DNA of 64,000 bases from contig JASAMV010007895.1 of the NCBI GenBank assembly GCA_030248065.1, positions 1 to 64,000 of the forward strand, read 5' to 3'. Positions 1 to 12,731 of the stretch are shown here, in pieces (the stretch's first letter is position 1; every line of letters starts with the position of its first letter). Source of the DNA: Rhynchonema sp. JSB1_4 (lineage: Eukaryota; Nematoda; Chromadorea; Monhysterida; Xyalidae). The notes beneath the pieces were generated by a model. The model was not told the origin of the DNA. It was given only the letters and a program-made list of their open reading frames with translations, and searched no databases. Position numbers and translations under genes: made by a program.

Positions 1-22
1 TGTGGTGATTTTAGAATATTAG

Positions 23-1122
23 TTGAAATAAATTCTGAATTTTACACGCACGGCGACAATGTTAGCTGCGATCTTCATGCGCGTCTCACAGACTGCACTT
101 TATTCTGAACCTACATATGTAGGTATCTGTCATACCAGGGGTGTCGTTGGGAAATCAAAAAAACAGGATACCGGATGCCCAGAATCCAAAATTTTCTGAC
201 ATTGAAATACCAGATAGTTCAAAGGATACCTGATCAGATATCCAAAATGAAAAATCTCGTGTGCAAGGGGGTTCCCCTAAAATAAAAATCTCGGGGGTTG
301 TTCGAAAAAAGGTGAATTTTTTTAGAGAAAAATTAAACAAAGTGTTGAATGCAACCGTTTGATCATTCATGATTATAATTTTGTGTGCTATTTACTGATA
401 TGTCTCTTTTTTAGGTGTTTGCCGGATCTCCTGAAGGTCTTTGCGTGAGCTTACAGATAAAATTTGAATTTGAATTTGAACCGCAGAAAACGGTCATTTT
501 ATGGGGACCCGCGGCCGAAAAAGGGAAAAATTTAGGGCAGGATAGCCCTGGATTAAAAGTCAGGATACTGGATACCCGGTGTGTGAAAGATCAAGGTATC
601 GGATAGTAGAGGGTAACCCCTTCCCACACCCCAACGACACCACTGTTGTATATACAATTTTCAACATAGGTATCATTTCGACTATCAGTTTGCCCGTATT
701 CCAACCCACACACGAGTCATTCAATGCAAAAACGTTCCGCCGAAAGTGGCCGATAAATCACGAGACAGCCATGTTGGACTATCAGGACGCAAGACAAGAG
801 GCGAAAGAAGCTATTGATGCACTGAAAATGGTGGGTTCGAGTTGGGATTGGTCACCTGAAGTCCAGAGCCTCGTCATGGCAGGAGTAAGAGTGGGACCAG
901 ATGTTTCTCCTAGTTCCTACTTGTGGCTGGTTTCCGTGTGGCATTCCCATGTCGTCCAGTGGGACTTATTCCTTTCCTTTGTTGTTTTGATTTCCCAACG
1001 ACACCCCTGGTATGACAGATACCTACATATGTAGGTTCAGAATAAAGTGCAGTCTGTGAGACGCGCATGAATATCGCAGCTAACATTGTCGCCGTGCGTG
1101 TAAACTTCAGAATTTATTTCAA
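23..1122. repeat. Fold-back element with 138-bp inverted arms
   Basis: Positions 23-160 and 985-1122 are nearly perfect inverted copies of each other. The inner ends of the arms carry the word GGGGTGTCGTTGGG, which also forms the ends of the hAT-like element at 9241-9662. A further end of that type, CCAACGACACCACTG, lies near 632-646. The interior has no convincing coding region. The structure is seen directly. Calling it a composite fold-back transposon is inference. Confidence 0.75.
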
Positions 1123-1145
1123 CGCGCGGCCCCAGTGTTCTAAAA

Positions 1146-3391
1146 TTACCAAAACCCTGGGCACCCACGCACCGTCAGCATGCGTTCTATCCTCAACACA
1201 TTCATCATAATGCGCGCAATGTAGTCCAACTCAGCATCCGACGGTCGCTTTTCGTCGTCTGAAACATCAGCCAGTCTGGTTTGATGCAAACAGTGTGGCC
1301 TGCTTATAATGACCTACTGTTATAACGAATGGTGCAGTGCAAATTGCGAAGACATGCGTTGATATCCAATTTAGTGGGTGGTATCGCTTTATAAATGTGG
1401 TAAATATTCTTCAAAGCGACTGAAAATGATGGCTCACGATCCTTTCATTATGAAAAGGGTTCGGTGGCCTGCACACACCAGTAATCGAACAGATTATTGA
1501 CGACAGACCGACCTCTGAGTTCCTGGTCAAACACCTTGACGATTGACTTCAACTCTTCCAATACCTCGTGCCCGCCTCTGCCCATTCGCAATTGTTGCAG
1601 AAATGCATGTTCGAACTTGGCTTTGTGCGGCTCATCCCAATCCCAGAAGAGAATCTCCATTTTTATAACCTGGAAACGCAAGGAAATACAGGATTTTTTG
1701 GTATCATCAAACTGAGAAATTTCACAAGCCGATATCAAACTGGGTGATCGGCTTGATCTGGTTTCAGCAACGTGATGTTCGCTGGATTTCAGGATATTAT
1801 AAGGTTTACTGAATGATGACACTTTGGTCTAATGTAAAAGTTGTTCCCAACACAGCCAGGCAACGAAGGATTTTTACGAAGGCTGAAATCTGTCGCACGA
1901 CATCACAGCATCAAAATACCTTCGAAACAACATGTGCCCAATACGGTTCAGCACCAGGTCCGATCAGATCACCAAGATTTATACCGGCCTAAAATACGAT
2001 AAAAAATGTCACCAAACCATCAACAGCGCAACAATTTTCTTCGATTCATCCACCAGTTTGTTCAATGCAGCAATGTCCGTTTCATAAATCGTGTCCATTA
2101 TGGCCTGCCATTTCTCTTTCTCCGTCAGTCTGCCCTCTTTGTCGTGTTTCACTGCAAGCAGTCGGTCGGGCACAGGACTATAGATGCCGTCCACTGCGAA
2201 TTTGGATCGAATCGGCGTTAGAATCTGAAATACGAAATAGCAGATCAGTTGACCAACATGAACTCAACCTCTTGACTTTTTTGTGGTGTTTGCGTATCTT
2301 TTATTTTGTGTTTTCACGCTTAGTCTTTCGTGAATGCGAAGAATTTGTCGTAAATCATCTGCCAGCTTTAACGTCTTGATATACGCCAACCATAAGACAT
2401 TTCTTGGTCTTCACCTTCAGTAATGGAGAAGCACTAAAATTGTGATCTTGAATAATAAGGTAAAATCCAAATCCATGAATTATACCAACCTCGTCCAATT
2501 TTTCAGCAATGATCTTCATTTTTTCATATTCCAACGTATACTGGAACACTCTGTTGGTGATGTCCTTGCTTGTACTCGAGTTTGACATCAGATATTCATA
2601 TTGTTCCGGGTGGTACTCGTCATAGGCAAGCAAACCTTGTAGTTCTTCAAGTTGCTGAAACATTAGATTCGTGCAATAACAGTCAGATTTGCACCTTCCG
2701 TGCCGCACATTTCACAGACGAGTGGTACACCACAACATCACCAGGGTAAGCAGCGCACAAGAAGGCCACCTGACCCCAGCAAGACTCGAAGAGTGAAACA
2801 CATCGCTTCTGAATCACCAGTGACGCACACGCACCAGGCAGGCAATATTTGCGCAGCCTTTGCTTTATATGAGCAGATGGCGGCGTTAGTGATATCTAGC
2901 GCAGCAAGTATGAGCCCAAAATTATAAAAAAACATAGATCACCAACCGTGTAACGGGGTTTCATAGAGTTGACGAAGAAATAATACTGAAACGCGTACTT
3001 TTTCTGCACATCCGTTTCCAGAAGTGTGTCTGAAACATTACCAAACGTAAAAACATGGCCGCATTGGGGCACTGAATAAATTTGTTTTCGACCAAAGGAA
3101 CCCACAGATATCCAGCGGTACATTCCCATTTTCCAGCATGTCAAGCATAGTTTCATTGATGTCGAGCACTGAAACAAATAACTGAAACTATTTCATTCTA
3201 ATTTTGCAATAAATCGAATATTGAAATGCGGACCAACTTTGCCTGATATCCAGTGGCAGATCCCAGTCTGAGCTAAATGTCTTGTTGTACACGTCAGCAA
3301 TGCACACGCTTACCAGGGGCAACAGAATGGCACACCAAGCAGTGCCCGGCTTTCGTTTTGGTTGTTGTTGTGTTATAATTGGAATTAGCAT
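1146..3391 (-). CDS. Unrecognised secreted, helix-rich protein (7 exons)
   Basis: I do not recognise this family. The model is a start codon at 3391-3389 and exons 3238-3391, 3106-3168, 2947-3029, 2490-2654, 2018-2224, 1477-1669 and 1146-1258, giving about 325 residues with all phases closing. The N-terminus has a basic stretch and then a hydrophobic core ending near residue 32, which looks like a signal peptide. The rest is charged and rich in predicted helix, with NKT and NSS glycosylation sites. Two acceptors read TAATGTTTCAG and one reads TGATGTTTCAG. The last exon ends 24 bases from the fold-back element at 23-1122, so the 3' end could differ. Short or weak donors (for example at 2017) are the least certain joins. 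Confidence 0.6.
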
Positions 3392-3825
3392 GATTTTTGA
3401 AGAAATACGGCTGCTTAAAATATTGCAAAAGCCTGTAGGTTCTTAACAGTTGAACTGACGCATTTCGTTTTCAAGCACTTTTCATCAATGAATATTGGGC
3501 ATGAGAAATGCCTGGATATCAACCACAAATAGCAATATAATGGCCACGCGATAACAATGCAGGTTTTATCCTGGTGGAACACTCTATCGACAGATTTACG
3601 ATAAAACAGCACGACAATACAAATTCATGATAGCAGCAACAAACGAGAACAAAATGAACTGAGTCATTGAGAGCCACGGTCAATGAGATGGGCAGAGTGC
3701 TTCCGAAATAACAGATGTTTCAGTGCTAGTTATGTCCCCCGCTCATCAACTGTGTCAGAACAAGTTAAGAAAACACCGGTTAACAGAATCTATATAATGA
3801 TAGATAAATCACAACAACCAATCAA

Positions 3826-6530
3826 TCAATAATCGTCTTCATAGGTGCACGCCAACGCCAGTTCCTCCCACTGACCCTGTACTTCCTTCTCGGGAATCTT
3901 GATCAGCTCAACGCCGTCCGTGCCAACCGAACAAGTCTCGAACTGCAATGAGAGAATTTATACAATTTTAGTTTGCAGCTAAAAAAAGTTCGCCATTCAA
4001 CCGTCTGAGTAAGTTTCTTTGCAGAAAGTTTAAAATCCGAACGTCTGCGATGGGTTTGGCGTAACGTTGACATGAAATCAACACCAGAGCTCAATCGCCA
4101 TGATGCAACTCAGCGTTACAAAACCACAGATGACCACACGGCAACGGCCAATGTTTCAGTACATATCCCGACATGAGCACAACCAAAACAAGCCCCCCCT
4201 GCTCACATCGGTGCTGGCAATACAGTCCTTGTAGTACTCAATGGTGGCACACGTTTTCATCAACGCAATCGCCTGCTCCTTGGTCATCGACACATCTTGA
4301 TTGTTCAATCCACCTAGTTTCGATCGGTACTCGGTCTCGAGCGCTTGCTGCAGTTGTAATAGTGACGGTTGGTGAACTTAGAACATTAATTTCGCTTCGT
4401 TTCACGAACACAGAGGATGTTCAACGTCAGACTTAAAATCCTTGAGCGACTCTCATTTTTTTTTGATTTCGATTACTGACAATACAAGGAAACTCTCTAA
4501 AAAAGTTTTGAAATATCACCGATGAAACATTTGTGTTCGCCCAGACTTGAAAATGGGATGACTCATAATCTTGCGATGTCGTTGTTTCTGTGATTTCGAC
4601 CGGCGTAAAAGCTGCTCACAGTTCAGAAGAACTTTTACGGGGTTCGAAACAACGCAAGATACTACACACCCGTTTTGTTGCCAAGCCCAGCACAGGCCAA
4701 CGCCGCGCGTTTGCCAGCAAACCGAAAGCGGTCATCATCAGTGGTGTCGTTGGGGGGGGGGGGGGGCCCCCCCCCCCCCGGCCCCTTCTCCCCCCCCCCC
4801 CCACAAACACACCCCACCCCCCCCCCCCAACCCCCCCCCCCCCACCCCATCATAAAGTTCAAGCAATTTACTGTAATTATTGTCCGTCTATGAAACATCA
4901 CAACGCCAATCAATACCAACCTGTAACAACATCGCACCCATGCCAACAGCACAATATTTCTGCGGATACGCCACGCCACGCATGTTGACTGTGGCAAGGA
5001 AAGGCTTGTTGTCACCAGACACACCCGCCACCAGCAGTGTGTTGTAGAGAGGGTCGATACGACAACGTCTGTGTGGGGGGAGCTGGTTGGAATTTGAGGT
5101 TTACTTCAATTGTTGATAAGAGAATGAAACATTGCAACATCAGATCAGTTTTGGTGGGGCGGAGTTTGCCTGTTTTTGCTTGGACTTCATTTTGTGATGG
5201 AGTTAGTTGCGCACCAATTTAGACCAGTGAAAAGTTCTTCACTGACGGTCCAGACTGACAAACTTCCGTCCGTCAGACAAAAGCGTCCGGGTCCAACTTG
5301 ACGGGTCCATTGCCAGAAAAATATTCACACATTCTCATCCCTCACTCTGCCTGTCGCCTCCAACATAAAACTAAGGGACAAAGGTAAAAAATACACGGTT
5401 CGACGTATTTTCTGTTTCCAAACAGCCAACCTCCAATATTGCAAACAGGTCAGATACGAGTGGATGGCTTTCGGTGACAAATCAGCGTCCGGGTTGTTCA
5501 TTTCACCGCGATATTCCATACTGAAAGACAAGTACAGTCTGGTAGCGTCATTACAGTGACCACTTCATTGTGAAAATATTTGCATAAACAGGGATCATTT
5601 GAAAAAAACTGTTGTGGTCACAAGCCCCTTATCTTCGTATTGCAACTCTATGTAGTGGACCTTCTTTATTATGACCGAAAATGACGGATGCCTATGTCAC
5701 TCAGGGATGTCACCGAAAAGTAGGGAGGGCAGACCAGGCTGCAATCAATAAAATGCCCAACAGGCTGGCTGGTGTGTCACAGTCCGTTTATGTACATGAA
5801 CACTTACAGCAACGTCTCGATCGTGTTTTGGATGAATTGAAAGTCCGAGTGATCACCATTGAACGCGATCACGCAACGATCGTTGACTTTGAGCAGACGC
5901 GAATAGCCCGTGTAGCGATTCATTTTGCCGTAATTCACCTGAATTACCGCAATTACTTTCATGAGCGGTGTAGCAAACGGATCGGATAGGATAAAACGTT
6001 TGTCTCGGATTTTCTTCCCATATATATAAATTAGGCACAAATACAATCAAGGTTTAATGAGATCGCAAACTTCATCATGTTATTAATATTACACATCTAA
6101 TGAATTACTTTCACGTTGCTCCCACAGTACACGAGTGAATCTCGTCTCGACACGTTCCTCATAAGGCTCACGTAAATAGGACAGATGCTCCCCGAATTGA
6201 CGCCACTCATTCAAACAAGTACAAAACTAGCAAAAATGATGATCATACCTGTTTGTCAGCGGCCAATACCACTCCATTGTTGTACATAATGGCGAACATC
6301 GAACCGCCCATACATGTCGGGTTGCTGAAACCAAAATTTTCAGGAATTATTCACAGTGATCGTCCCGCAAACGATGACAGGCCGGAGAGTCAAACCATTT
6401 TCGCCGATAACGCACCTAATTAACGAAAATTTCTCAGAATCTTTCGCTGTGCTGCTCTGACAAAGAGAACTCACGTTGTGGCACGCTTCATGTCCTCCTC
6501 GAATTTCATCAACGTCTTCACGTGCGCCAT
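3826..6530 (-). CDS. PSMB4: Proteasome subunit beta type-4 (beta-7), 8 exons
   Basis: This is a non-catalytic beta subunit of the 20S proteasome core. Exons are 6475-6530, 6249-6324, 5808-5938, 5447-5520, 5346-5370, 4921-5068, 4207-4347 and 3826-3942, giving 255 residues (human PSMB4 has 264). Recognisable blocks are GVVLAADKQ, a GDHSDFQ segment, SPKAIHSYLT, DPLYNT followed by a GVAYPQKY segment, and MTKEQAI before YYKDC. The start ATG at 6530 has a strong context (ACCATGG). The 25-base exon at 5346-5370 is inferred because it alone restores phase and spacing between SPKAIHSYLT and DPLYNT, with a good GTGAGG donor. Intron 4348-4920 contains a G/C homopolymer remnant of a transposon. The gene lies 314 bp downstream of the SNAPC1 stop codon. 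Confidence 0.93.
4739..4850. mobile_element. Truncated hAT-like element with G/C homopolymers
   Basis: The left end reads CAGTGGTGTCGTTGG, the same terminal sequence as the complete element at 9241-9662. It is followed by a run of about 16 G and then long C runs up to about 4850. No matching right end is present. It sits in a PSMB4 intron. The G run followed by the C run would form a perfect hairpin. Confidence 0.6.
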
Positions 6531-6843
6531 GGTTGCCACGGCAAAACAATGTCTATCGGGGCCTGGGCGTGTTTCACAATCAAAAAACAAGTCACAAACC
6601 AGTACAATGATGGGCAGTAGTACGCCGGTAATGGCACGGGAAATTTTTGACCCAATCAATGTCCACGAAATCAACTCAAATGACCGTAATCTATTTTTAT
6701 ACCAGCTTAGGACCCAAATTTAACAATCCAAGCGCAACAACACATCACAACAAGAAAATGACAAGAACACAAACACAAGATTGATCAATACCAGTATTCA
6801 ACAAAAAAAAATCCAAAAAACATCCCAGCAAAAAATCTCTCGG

Positions 6844-9800
6844 TCAGTTCAATCGCGTTCTTATTCGTTCCAACATTCGATCGGTCGAATCGATCAGCTC
6901 CTGCCCACTGCTCACCGATTGAGCAGCCGCTGAAAACAAAGATCACAAAGTGTTCATTTCTGCCTAAAATAAAGAAAAACTAAAACTCAAAAAAACATCG
7001 AACCTGCCGATCTAAACGACCGTCTTCGCCTTCCTGACTGTTTCGTGCCCGATGTCCCGGTGGTGGTCGAACCAGCGGCCGTAGTGGGCGACAGGGGAGG
7101 AAAGAAATCCGCCGTCTGATCCATTGCGCTATCGCGACGCACGCTGCGACGACGCTGAGGTGGCGAAGCTAACAGCAGTGGATCGGGACTTTTGTCGGCT
7201 TTTTTTGCTCTCGGACTGACTGATTTTGGAGACGTTTTCGGTTTGGTCTTCTTCTCGTTCTTCTTGGTCTCCACGGGAACGGGGGCTGCTGGAAAACGCA
7301 ATATTATATCAGCAGTTTTACATTGGAAGCGTTGCCTGATTTGCAAAGGCGTAAATCAAATTGCCGGATGTCCTAAACCGGAACCCATCATCAATGATCA
7401 GTCAACGAACCAGTCACTTTGGGTGTCATAGTTCCAGCCAGAGTCGGCCTGCCGCGTCGTTCCTTCTTTGGTTTCACATCCTCGGACGCAGCAGCCGGAA
7501 TCAGTTCATTGATGTCAAGTGCTGTCGCTTGTTGTTGTGTTGCTGAAAGCATAGAAGATACATGTATATTAAGGATTTTCGTTTTTCAAGATTAATGAAA
7601 TTATTTAAATTTGTAGAAACGGCTTCGATTTTGCCCAGTGCCGTTGGTGTTGCTACCGTTGTCGGTGCAAAAAAATTCTCCATCGACAATGATTTTCAAA
7701 AAAAGCTCATGAACAAATAATTAGCGAACCACGTTTGATCCGAAACTTCAATACTAAAAAAATCAGTCAGAATGAACCAACGTCGCCCTGGTTTCGTTTC
7801 CTTTGGCTTTGATTTCTTGTCTTTCTTTGGCGCCGACACCTTCAGTTGAACAACCTTACGTCTCGTCGGTATAAAAGGAAGGTCGCCGTCGGTCTAGAAA
7901 TAAAGAAACACGAATATGAAGCACTTATGCTTTTGACAAAAAAAACAGACTGACACAACAAATACAACCAAACTATCACACACCTCATCAGCGCGTGCAA
8001 CCGCTTTTCGTTTGCCGAGTTTCAATTTCGGGTGTTTCTTTTTCTCTCCCTTTTTAGTTGGCGTCTTCAGTTGCTCTGGTGATTGATCTTGTGACTGTCC
8101 CTTGTCTGGTTGTTGTTGTTCAATGTCAGGGGGCTCGGCAGCTGCAGCTGGCGAAGCGATTTTGGCTGGGGCTGGAAATAAAAAAAATTTCCCCTTCCAA
8201 ACGATTGCTGGAAACAAATTGAAAAGAAAACAAATCAATTCCAACATTTCTTCACTGTTTTCTGCGGAGTCTCCTCAGTGGATCCAACAGAAAAGTTGCG
8301 ATGTCTTCGATGTTTCAACGATTTTCCGTGGCCGGCGTATGCTTTCTGACGCAGCTCGGCGCGACGATCCTGCGCACAAGTTGCTTAGTTTAGTGACCAT
8401 GTTTATGTTTAAAGACAAACATCTAAACATAAACATTGATTGGGCATTTTAATCCAGCTGACAAACTGTGTACCGAAGCAAAAAGACAGAAACAAAAACA
8501 AAAGAAATTGAAATTCTGTCAGGTTTGGATAGCTAACAATAAAGCAACTAAACTTGCGAAAACGTAAATGTAGACAGTACGGAAAAGATTGACCAACCCG
8601 GACATCAGGTGACCCTTTCGGACTTTTGTCTGCATTTGCCACACCAACGCCGTGCAATTGTTGTTGACGTTTGGCCAGTTTCATAGCGTAATCGTCGCAT
8701 GTGCTATAATATTTTGAACTCGAAATAAAAATCAAAAATGTTTTACATCGTGTACAAATAGTACCTCGATTCGGCAAAACAGTAGTCATCGACGATCTCA
8801 ACTCAAAATCAACACTTGCTCCTACGCAAAACATGTTCCGATCTGAATCGAGCACGTCAATCGAGAACACGTATCCCAAGAAACAAATATTTGAGGCCCA
8901 ACCAACCTCTTAATCAATTCCACCGGCCCAACCACGGTCGTATTGGCTATCGCACCAGCGGCCGCAAAATCTCGCGTCAATTTCGATTTGCTGCTGTTGT
9001 ACTCTCGGTGGAGGATCTCTAATTTCTGAAAAAGACAATCGTGGCTCTACTGTATGTCAGTTTTGTCGGATGTGGACGCAGGCGAAGTTTGTCAATTATT
9101 GTGTGGGCCAGATTTTATAAACTTTCAGTTGACGAAAGGCGCGCTGATTTTGACCAGCGCAAATATTCGTTCTCCTACGCCCTACCCCAACATGAGCAAA
9201 CAATTCTGACCGTGACTAAACGCGCGTCAGTACCAGTGTCCAGTGGTGTCGTTGGGGGGGGGGGTTGGGGGGGGTTACCCCCCCGGTATGGGGTATGGGA
9301 AATCGGCCGGGGGTATGGGGTATGGGAAATTTTTCACTTTTGGAACAAGCACCCCTAAGAAATGACTTTTTGACCCCGAGAAGTACCAAAATTGGACATT
9401 TTTCGTCCAAAAATGTCAAAAATCGCTTACTACCGCAAGAAAACTCTGTTTTAAGCACTATTTAGACCAATTTTGGAACCTTTTAGAAGATTTTTGGGGT
9501 CATTTTTTTCAAAACCCCCACCCTCGGGTATGGGAAATTTTTGAGGTTTTGGAAAACCCCCCCCTGGTATGGGAAATTTTTGATTTTTGGGGGTATGTAT
9601 GGGAAATTTCCCGAAAATTGGGCTGGGTATGGGAAAATTTCGATTTCTCAACGACACCACTGCCAGTGCCAAACAAAAATTCCAGACAAACTCAGTCTTC
9701 ATCCGAGTTGACAATAATGTGACGCGACAGCAGTGCGTTTGCCAAGTTTCACCCTGTTTTCACTGACAGATCGTTCACCAGGGCATCGTCAGTGTTGAGG

Positions 9801-11651
9801 CGAAAATGATAAAAGTGGGGCACACCACCAGACCGAGCACATGCCTGTGTCAATTGATCATCTTTCAACAACGACAATTGGTTCATGGTCGCACTCGGTC
9901 CGGCCACATCGCTTGGGTCACCGGCCGACGTCAACATTTCGTTCTCCCATCGACGGTTCGACGTCAGTGGATTGTGCTGAAAACCAACTTGAGGTGTCGG
10001 GACAAATAATTAGTCTTCTTTCAACGCATCAACTTACTTTCTATTCTCCGGTTCAATTGACAAATTGAATTTTCTGCTTTGGAACGAGTTGGCGAAACGC
10101 AGGAAACCGAATACAACCGCCAAAGCTCATCCCATCCAAAGCACTAGGATTTCGTTGAGTTATCGAAACGATTAAGCTTATAAGAGGCATAACCCAAAAG
10201 CCAGACCTGGAGGAGGTGAGGAAGAGCTTTGCCAGTCCGCCACAGTCGGCCAGCAACAAACTTTGCTGTTACCGTTTCGACTGCTGAACCGAAGCGACAC
10301 CAACCAAACCCCTTAACCGCACCTCATTGTCAAACATGCAGACGTGGAAGGCGTGATCAATGATCAATTTCTTCAGCACATACAACGTGTCCAAATGGGC
10401 GCCGTGACGCAACATTAACGCCAACGAATGTAGTTCATCCATTTGTCGAGGGGTCACGCGGATCTGAGATACAATTTATGGATTTTCGGGTTAATTGCTT
10501 TTGTAAATTGTTACTATTTTGTTTTTGCTGTCGAATCTATCGGCTAACCTTCATCTTGTACTCCTCCACCTGCATGTAGTAGAGAGCGTAGAGCAAATAC
10601 AAGCCGGCGACTTGATCGAGCAATTCACGCGCCAACGGGGGTATGCAGTAGCTGACGGTGGTGTTCAGAACGCGTTCACAGAACTGAAAATAGAAGATAC
10701 CGCTGAGGAACCAAATCCAGAGTGGTGCCAGATACCAGATACCCGTCGAAAAAGTCATGAAAGGGGTGCTTTGTGCATACAATTTTACCTAAGAAATGAG
10801 CGACAAGTGGGCACTTTTTTTACCATTTTGGCCCAAAATTAGCCAAATACCGACCTTTTTGTGCGCGGTTTCGAGCGATTTTTGGGTATTCAAGGTCGAA
10901 AAACACCCATTTTGCCACCCAGCCCCCCGCTAAGGGTTGGTGCAACATACTGTACATGTTGATACCCCTTGGGGGCTGCGAGGCAGTCCCCCACTAGCCC
11001 CTAGGTAGTACATAGCCGTCTCATTTTCTGGAATCGGATAACTATTTCCTAAAAAGTGACCAAAATAAAAAACCCGGTCTGTAACTCAATTCCAATTTCC
11101 GTCCCTTCACAACAAAATATAGAAATGGCCGGGTAGTACCATGGGCGAGCGTGCTCCCCTCCGTCCCCCCCCCTCCCCCAACCACCAACTGCCTGTCTCA
11201 ACGCATGAGAAAAATTTTGAACCCCATCCTCAGCCATCTATCTACTGATATCGTGAACGACACGGATATTCCGACTTTTTACCCCAGAAACACCAAAAAC
11301 AGCATATTTTAACACATTTTTATGACATTAAATTTTGTCGTTCCCCAGATTTTTGACCAAGTTCATCTGCTGCGCGCCAGCATCCTTCCCAAGCACGACA
11401 CTTGAAACGGAAGGAAAAGCAGAGCAGATTCAGAGAGAAATTCCGCTGTTGTTGTCAACGCTCACCTCCCGATACTCCGGCTCGGTCTGTCTGCCATGGA
11501 AAATATGCGAAAATTTCATGGCCCGAAAGCATTGCGCAAAGTTTTCAAATCGCATCGACTCGTGCTCTTTGAACATTCGCAGCAAACGCTCGGCGTCGAA
11601 CCGGAAACCGGCCAATATCGGCAGGATGGACAGACCGGCGCCTTTCGTCAT
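6844..11651 (-). CDS. SNAPC1: snRNA-activating protein complex subunit 1, long-tailed (12 exons)
   Basis: SNAPC1 belongs to the complex that binds the proximal sequence element of snRNA genes. Exons are 11466-11651, 10549-10683, 10323-10463, 9845-9976, 8907-9025, 8598-8703, 8246-8369, 7984-8171, 7782-7893, 7411-7542, 7004-7288 and 6844-6929, giving about 581 residues. The N-terminal third matches the family well: RMFKEHESMRFENF, then GLYLLYALYYMQ, then a KLIIDHAFH segment. The second half is lysine-, proline- and serine-rich and contains RRGRP, an AT-hook-like core. Human SNAPC1 is only about 368 residues, so the tail is long. The fourth intron appears to use a GC donor (CAG|GCATGT at 9844), since only this keeps phase with the exon at 9025. 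Tail exon limits are less secure than the N-terminal ones. Confidence 0.85.
9241..9662. mobile_element. Non-autonomous hAT element, GGGTATGGG array
   Basis: Terminal inverted repeats CAGTGGTGTCGTTGG and CCAACGACACCACTG are flanked by 8-bp duplications CCAGTGTC (9233-9240) and CCAGTGCC (9663-9670), which match at 7 of 8 bases. The interior is built from repeats of GGGTATGGG, with related words such as GGGAAATTTTT, in both orientations. No open reading frame is worth reporting. It lies in the fourth intron of SNAPC1. Confidence 0.85.
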
Positions 11652-12731
11652 CGTTATTCAATGGATTCGTTGGTTGGTCAAGTCAAGTCGCGTCCAAGTC
11701 AGAAACTGAATGGAACAGATTAATCAGAAACCAGAGGTCAGGATCAGGCTCGCGATTTTTGACTTTTCGACCGGCCGAGGATGCCTGCTTGCATGTAAAA
11801 AGTTCAAGCAAAAAACCGCATTTCAGGGCCCAATTGTCAAACATTTGCACTTCGCGCGTTGATAATCATCACATTTTCCTTGCAAAACTGTCTTGTGCCC
11901 GAAGTCATGAAGCAACGACCAATTCTTGCAAGAAAATTAACATTTTTTTGCCATTTTTAAACTTTTCACTTTTCTTTCGACGCCTCGCTCATACCAGGAC
12001 CGACCACCACCACCCGATTGGGCCGGGCCACGATTTGTGACTCTTCGACCGGGCCGGGTCAGATTGAGCAAAACTCAACAAACCACTGAAACTAAAAGAA
12101 TGAAATGAAAAATCAAAAAAGCAGAGCTCCAGGTATTGGTCCGGTTTCGAGCCGAAGCGGTAATACGTAACCTTGCTAAAGCAGTGTACCAAAGGAACTT
12201 ATCCGACTCGAACGCCACCAATATGCATTCACACTTTTATAAATATTGCATTCTGAACAAAATGAAACCTGCAATAACGTTACGATTGAACAACCAGCAC
12301 AAATAAATCTGGTAAAGGAGCGCACACGGCACCAATAAAGCAGAACTCCCAAAAATTTTGGAGCGAATAAAAATTGCTGGAAAATTATCCGTGCCCCCAC
12401 TGTGATCTCGAAATATAAAGTTGCACTTTTGTAATTTGTTTCTCGTTTTGGACAGGTCTTCCTGGATGGCAGCCTAAGGCCAACGCCTGATCCCAGGCCT
12501 GCCGGGGTGACCCCCTGCTAGACCACAAAAATCGGCAGGGATGATTTTCCAAAGATTTTTATCTCGTGCGTGATCAAGCCTAGTGATCAATATGCAAAAC
12601 AAACGTGAAACGTGCCAAGCCGAAGCGTCAGAAATGCTTGCTTTACCGTCAGTGAGGTTTCAGGTCCATTGGTGCCGGGTGCGATTCACAACGATAAGAA
12701 AAGAAAAAATCCACAAAAAATTATGGTATCG
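11652..12731. other. Intergenic, SNAPC1 start to ATG7 stop
   Basis: No gene is supported here. Between about 11750 and 12065 there are CCGGCC- and GGGCCGGG-rich segments with the phrase GACTTTTCGACC. These resemble the GGGCCGG array at 35890-35990 and are probably a remnant of the same repeat. The rest is AT-rich and shows nothing I can interpret. Confidence 0.5.

Noticed and set aside
4571..5024. Long open frames rich in proline or glycine around 4740-4850
   Set aside because: They are produced by the G and C homopolymers of a transposon remnant inside a PSMB4 intron.
10038..10073. Possible 36-base exon in SNAPC1 with a good GTAAGT donor
   Set aside because: Including it forces the next exon (9845-9976) into frames with stops. 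The direct join keeps phase.
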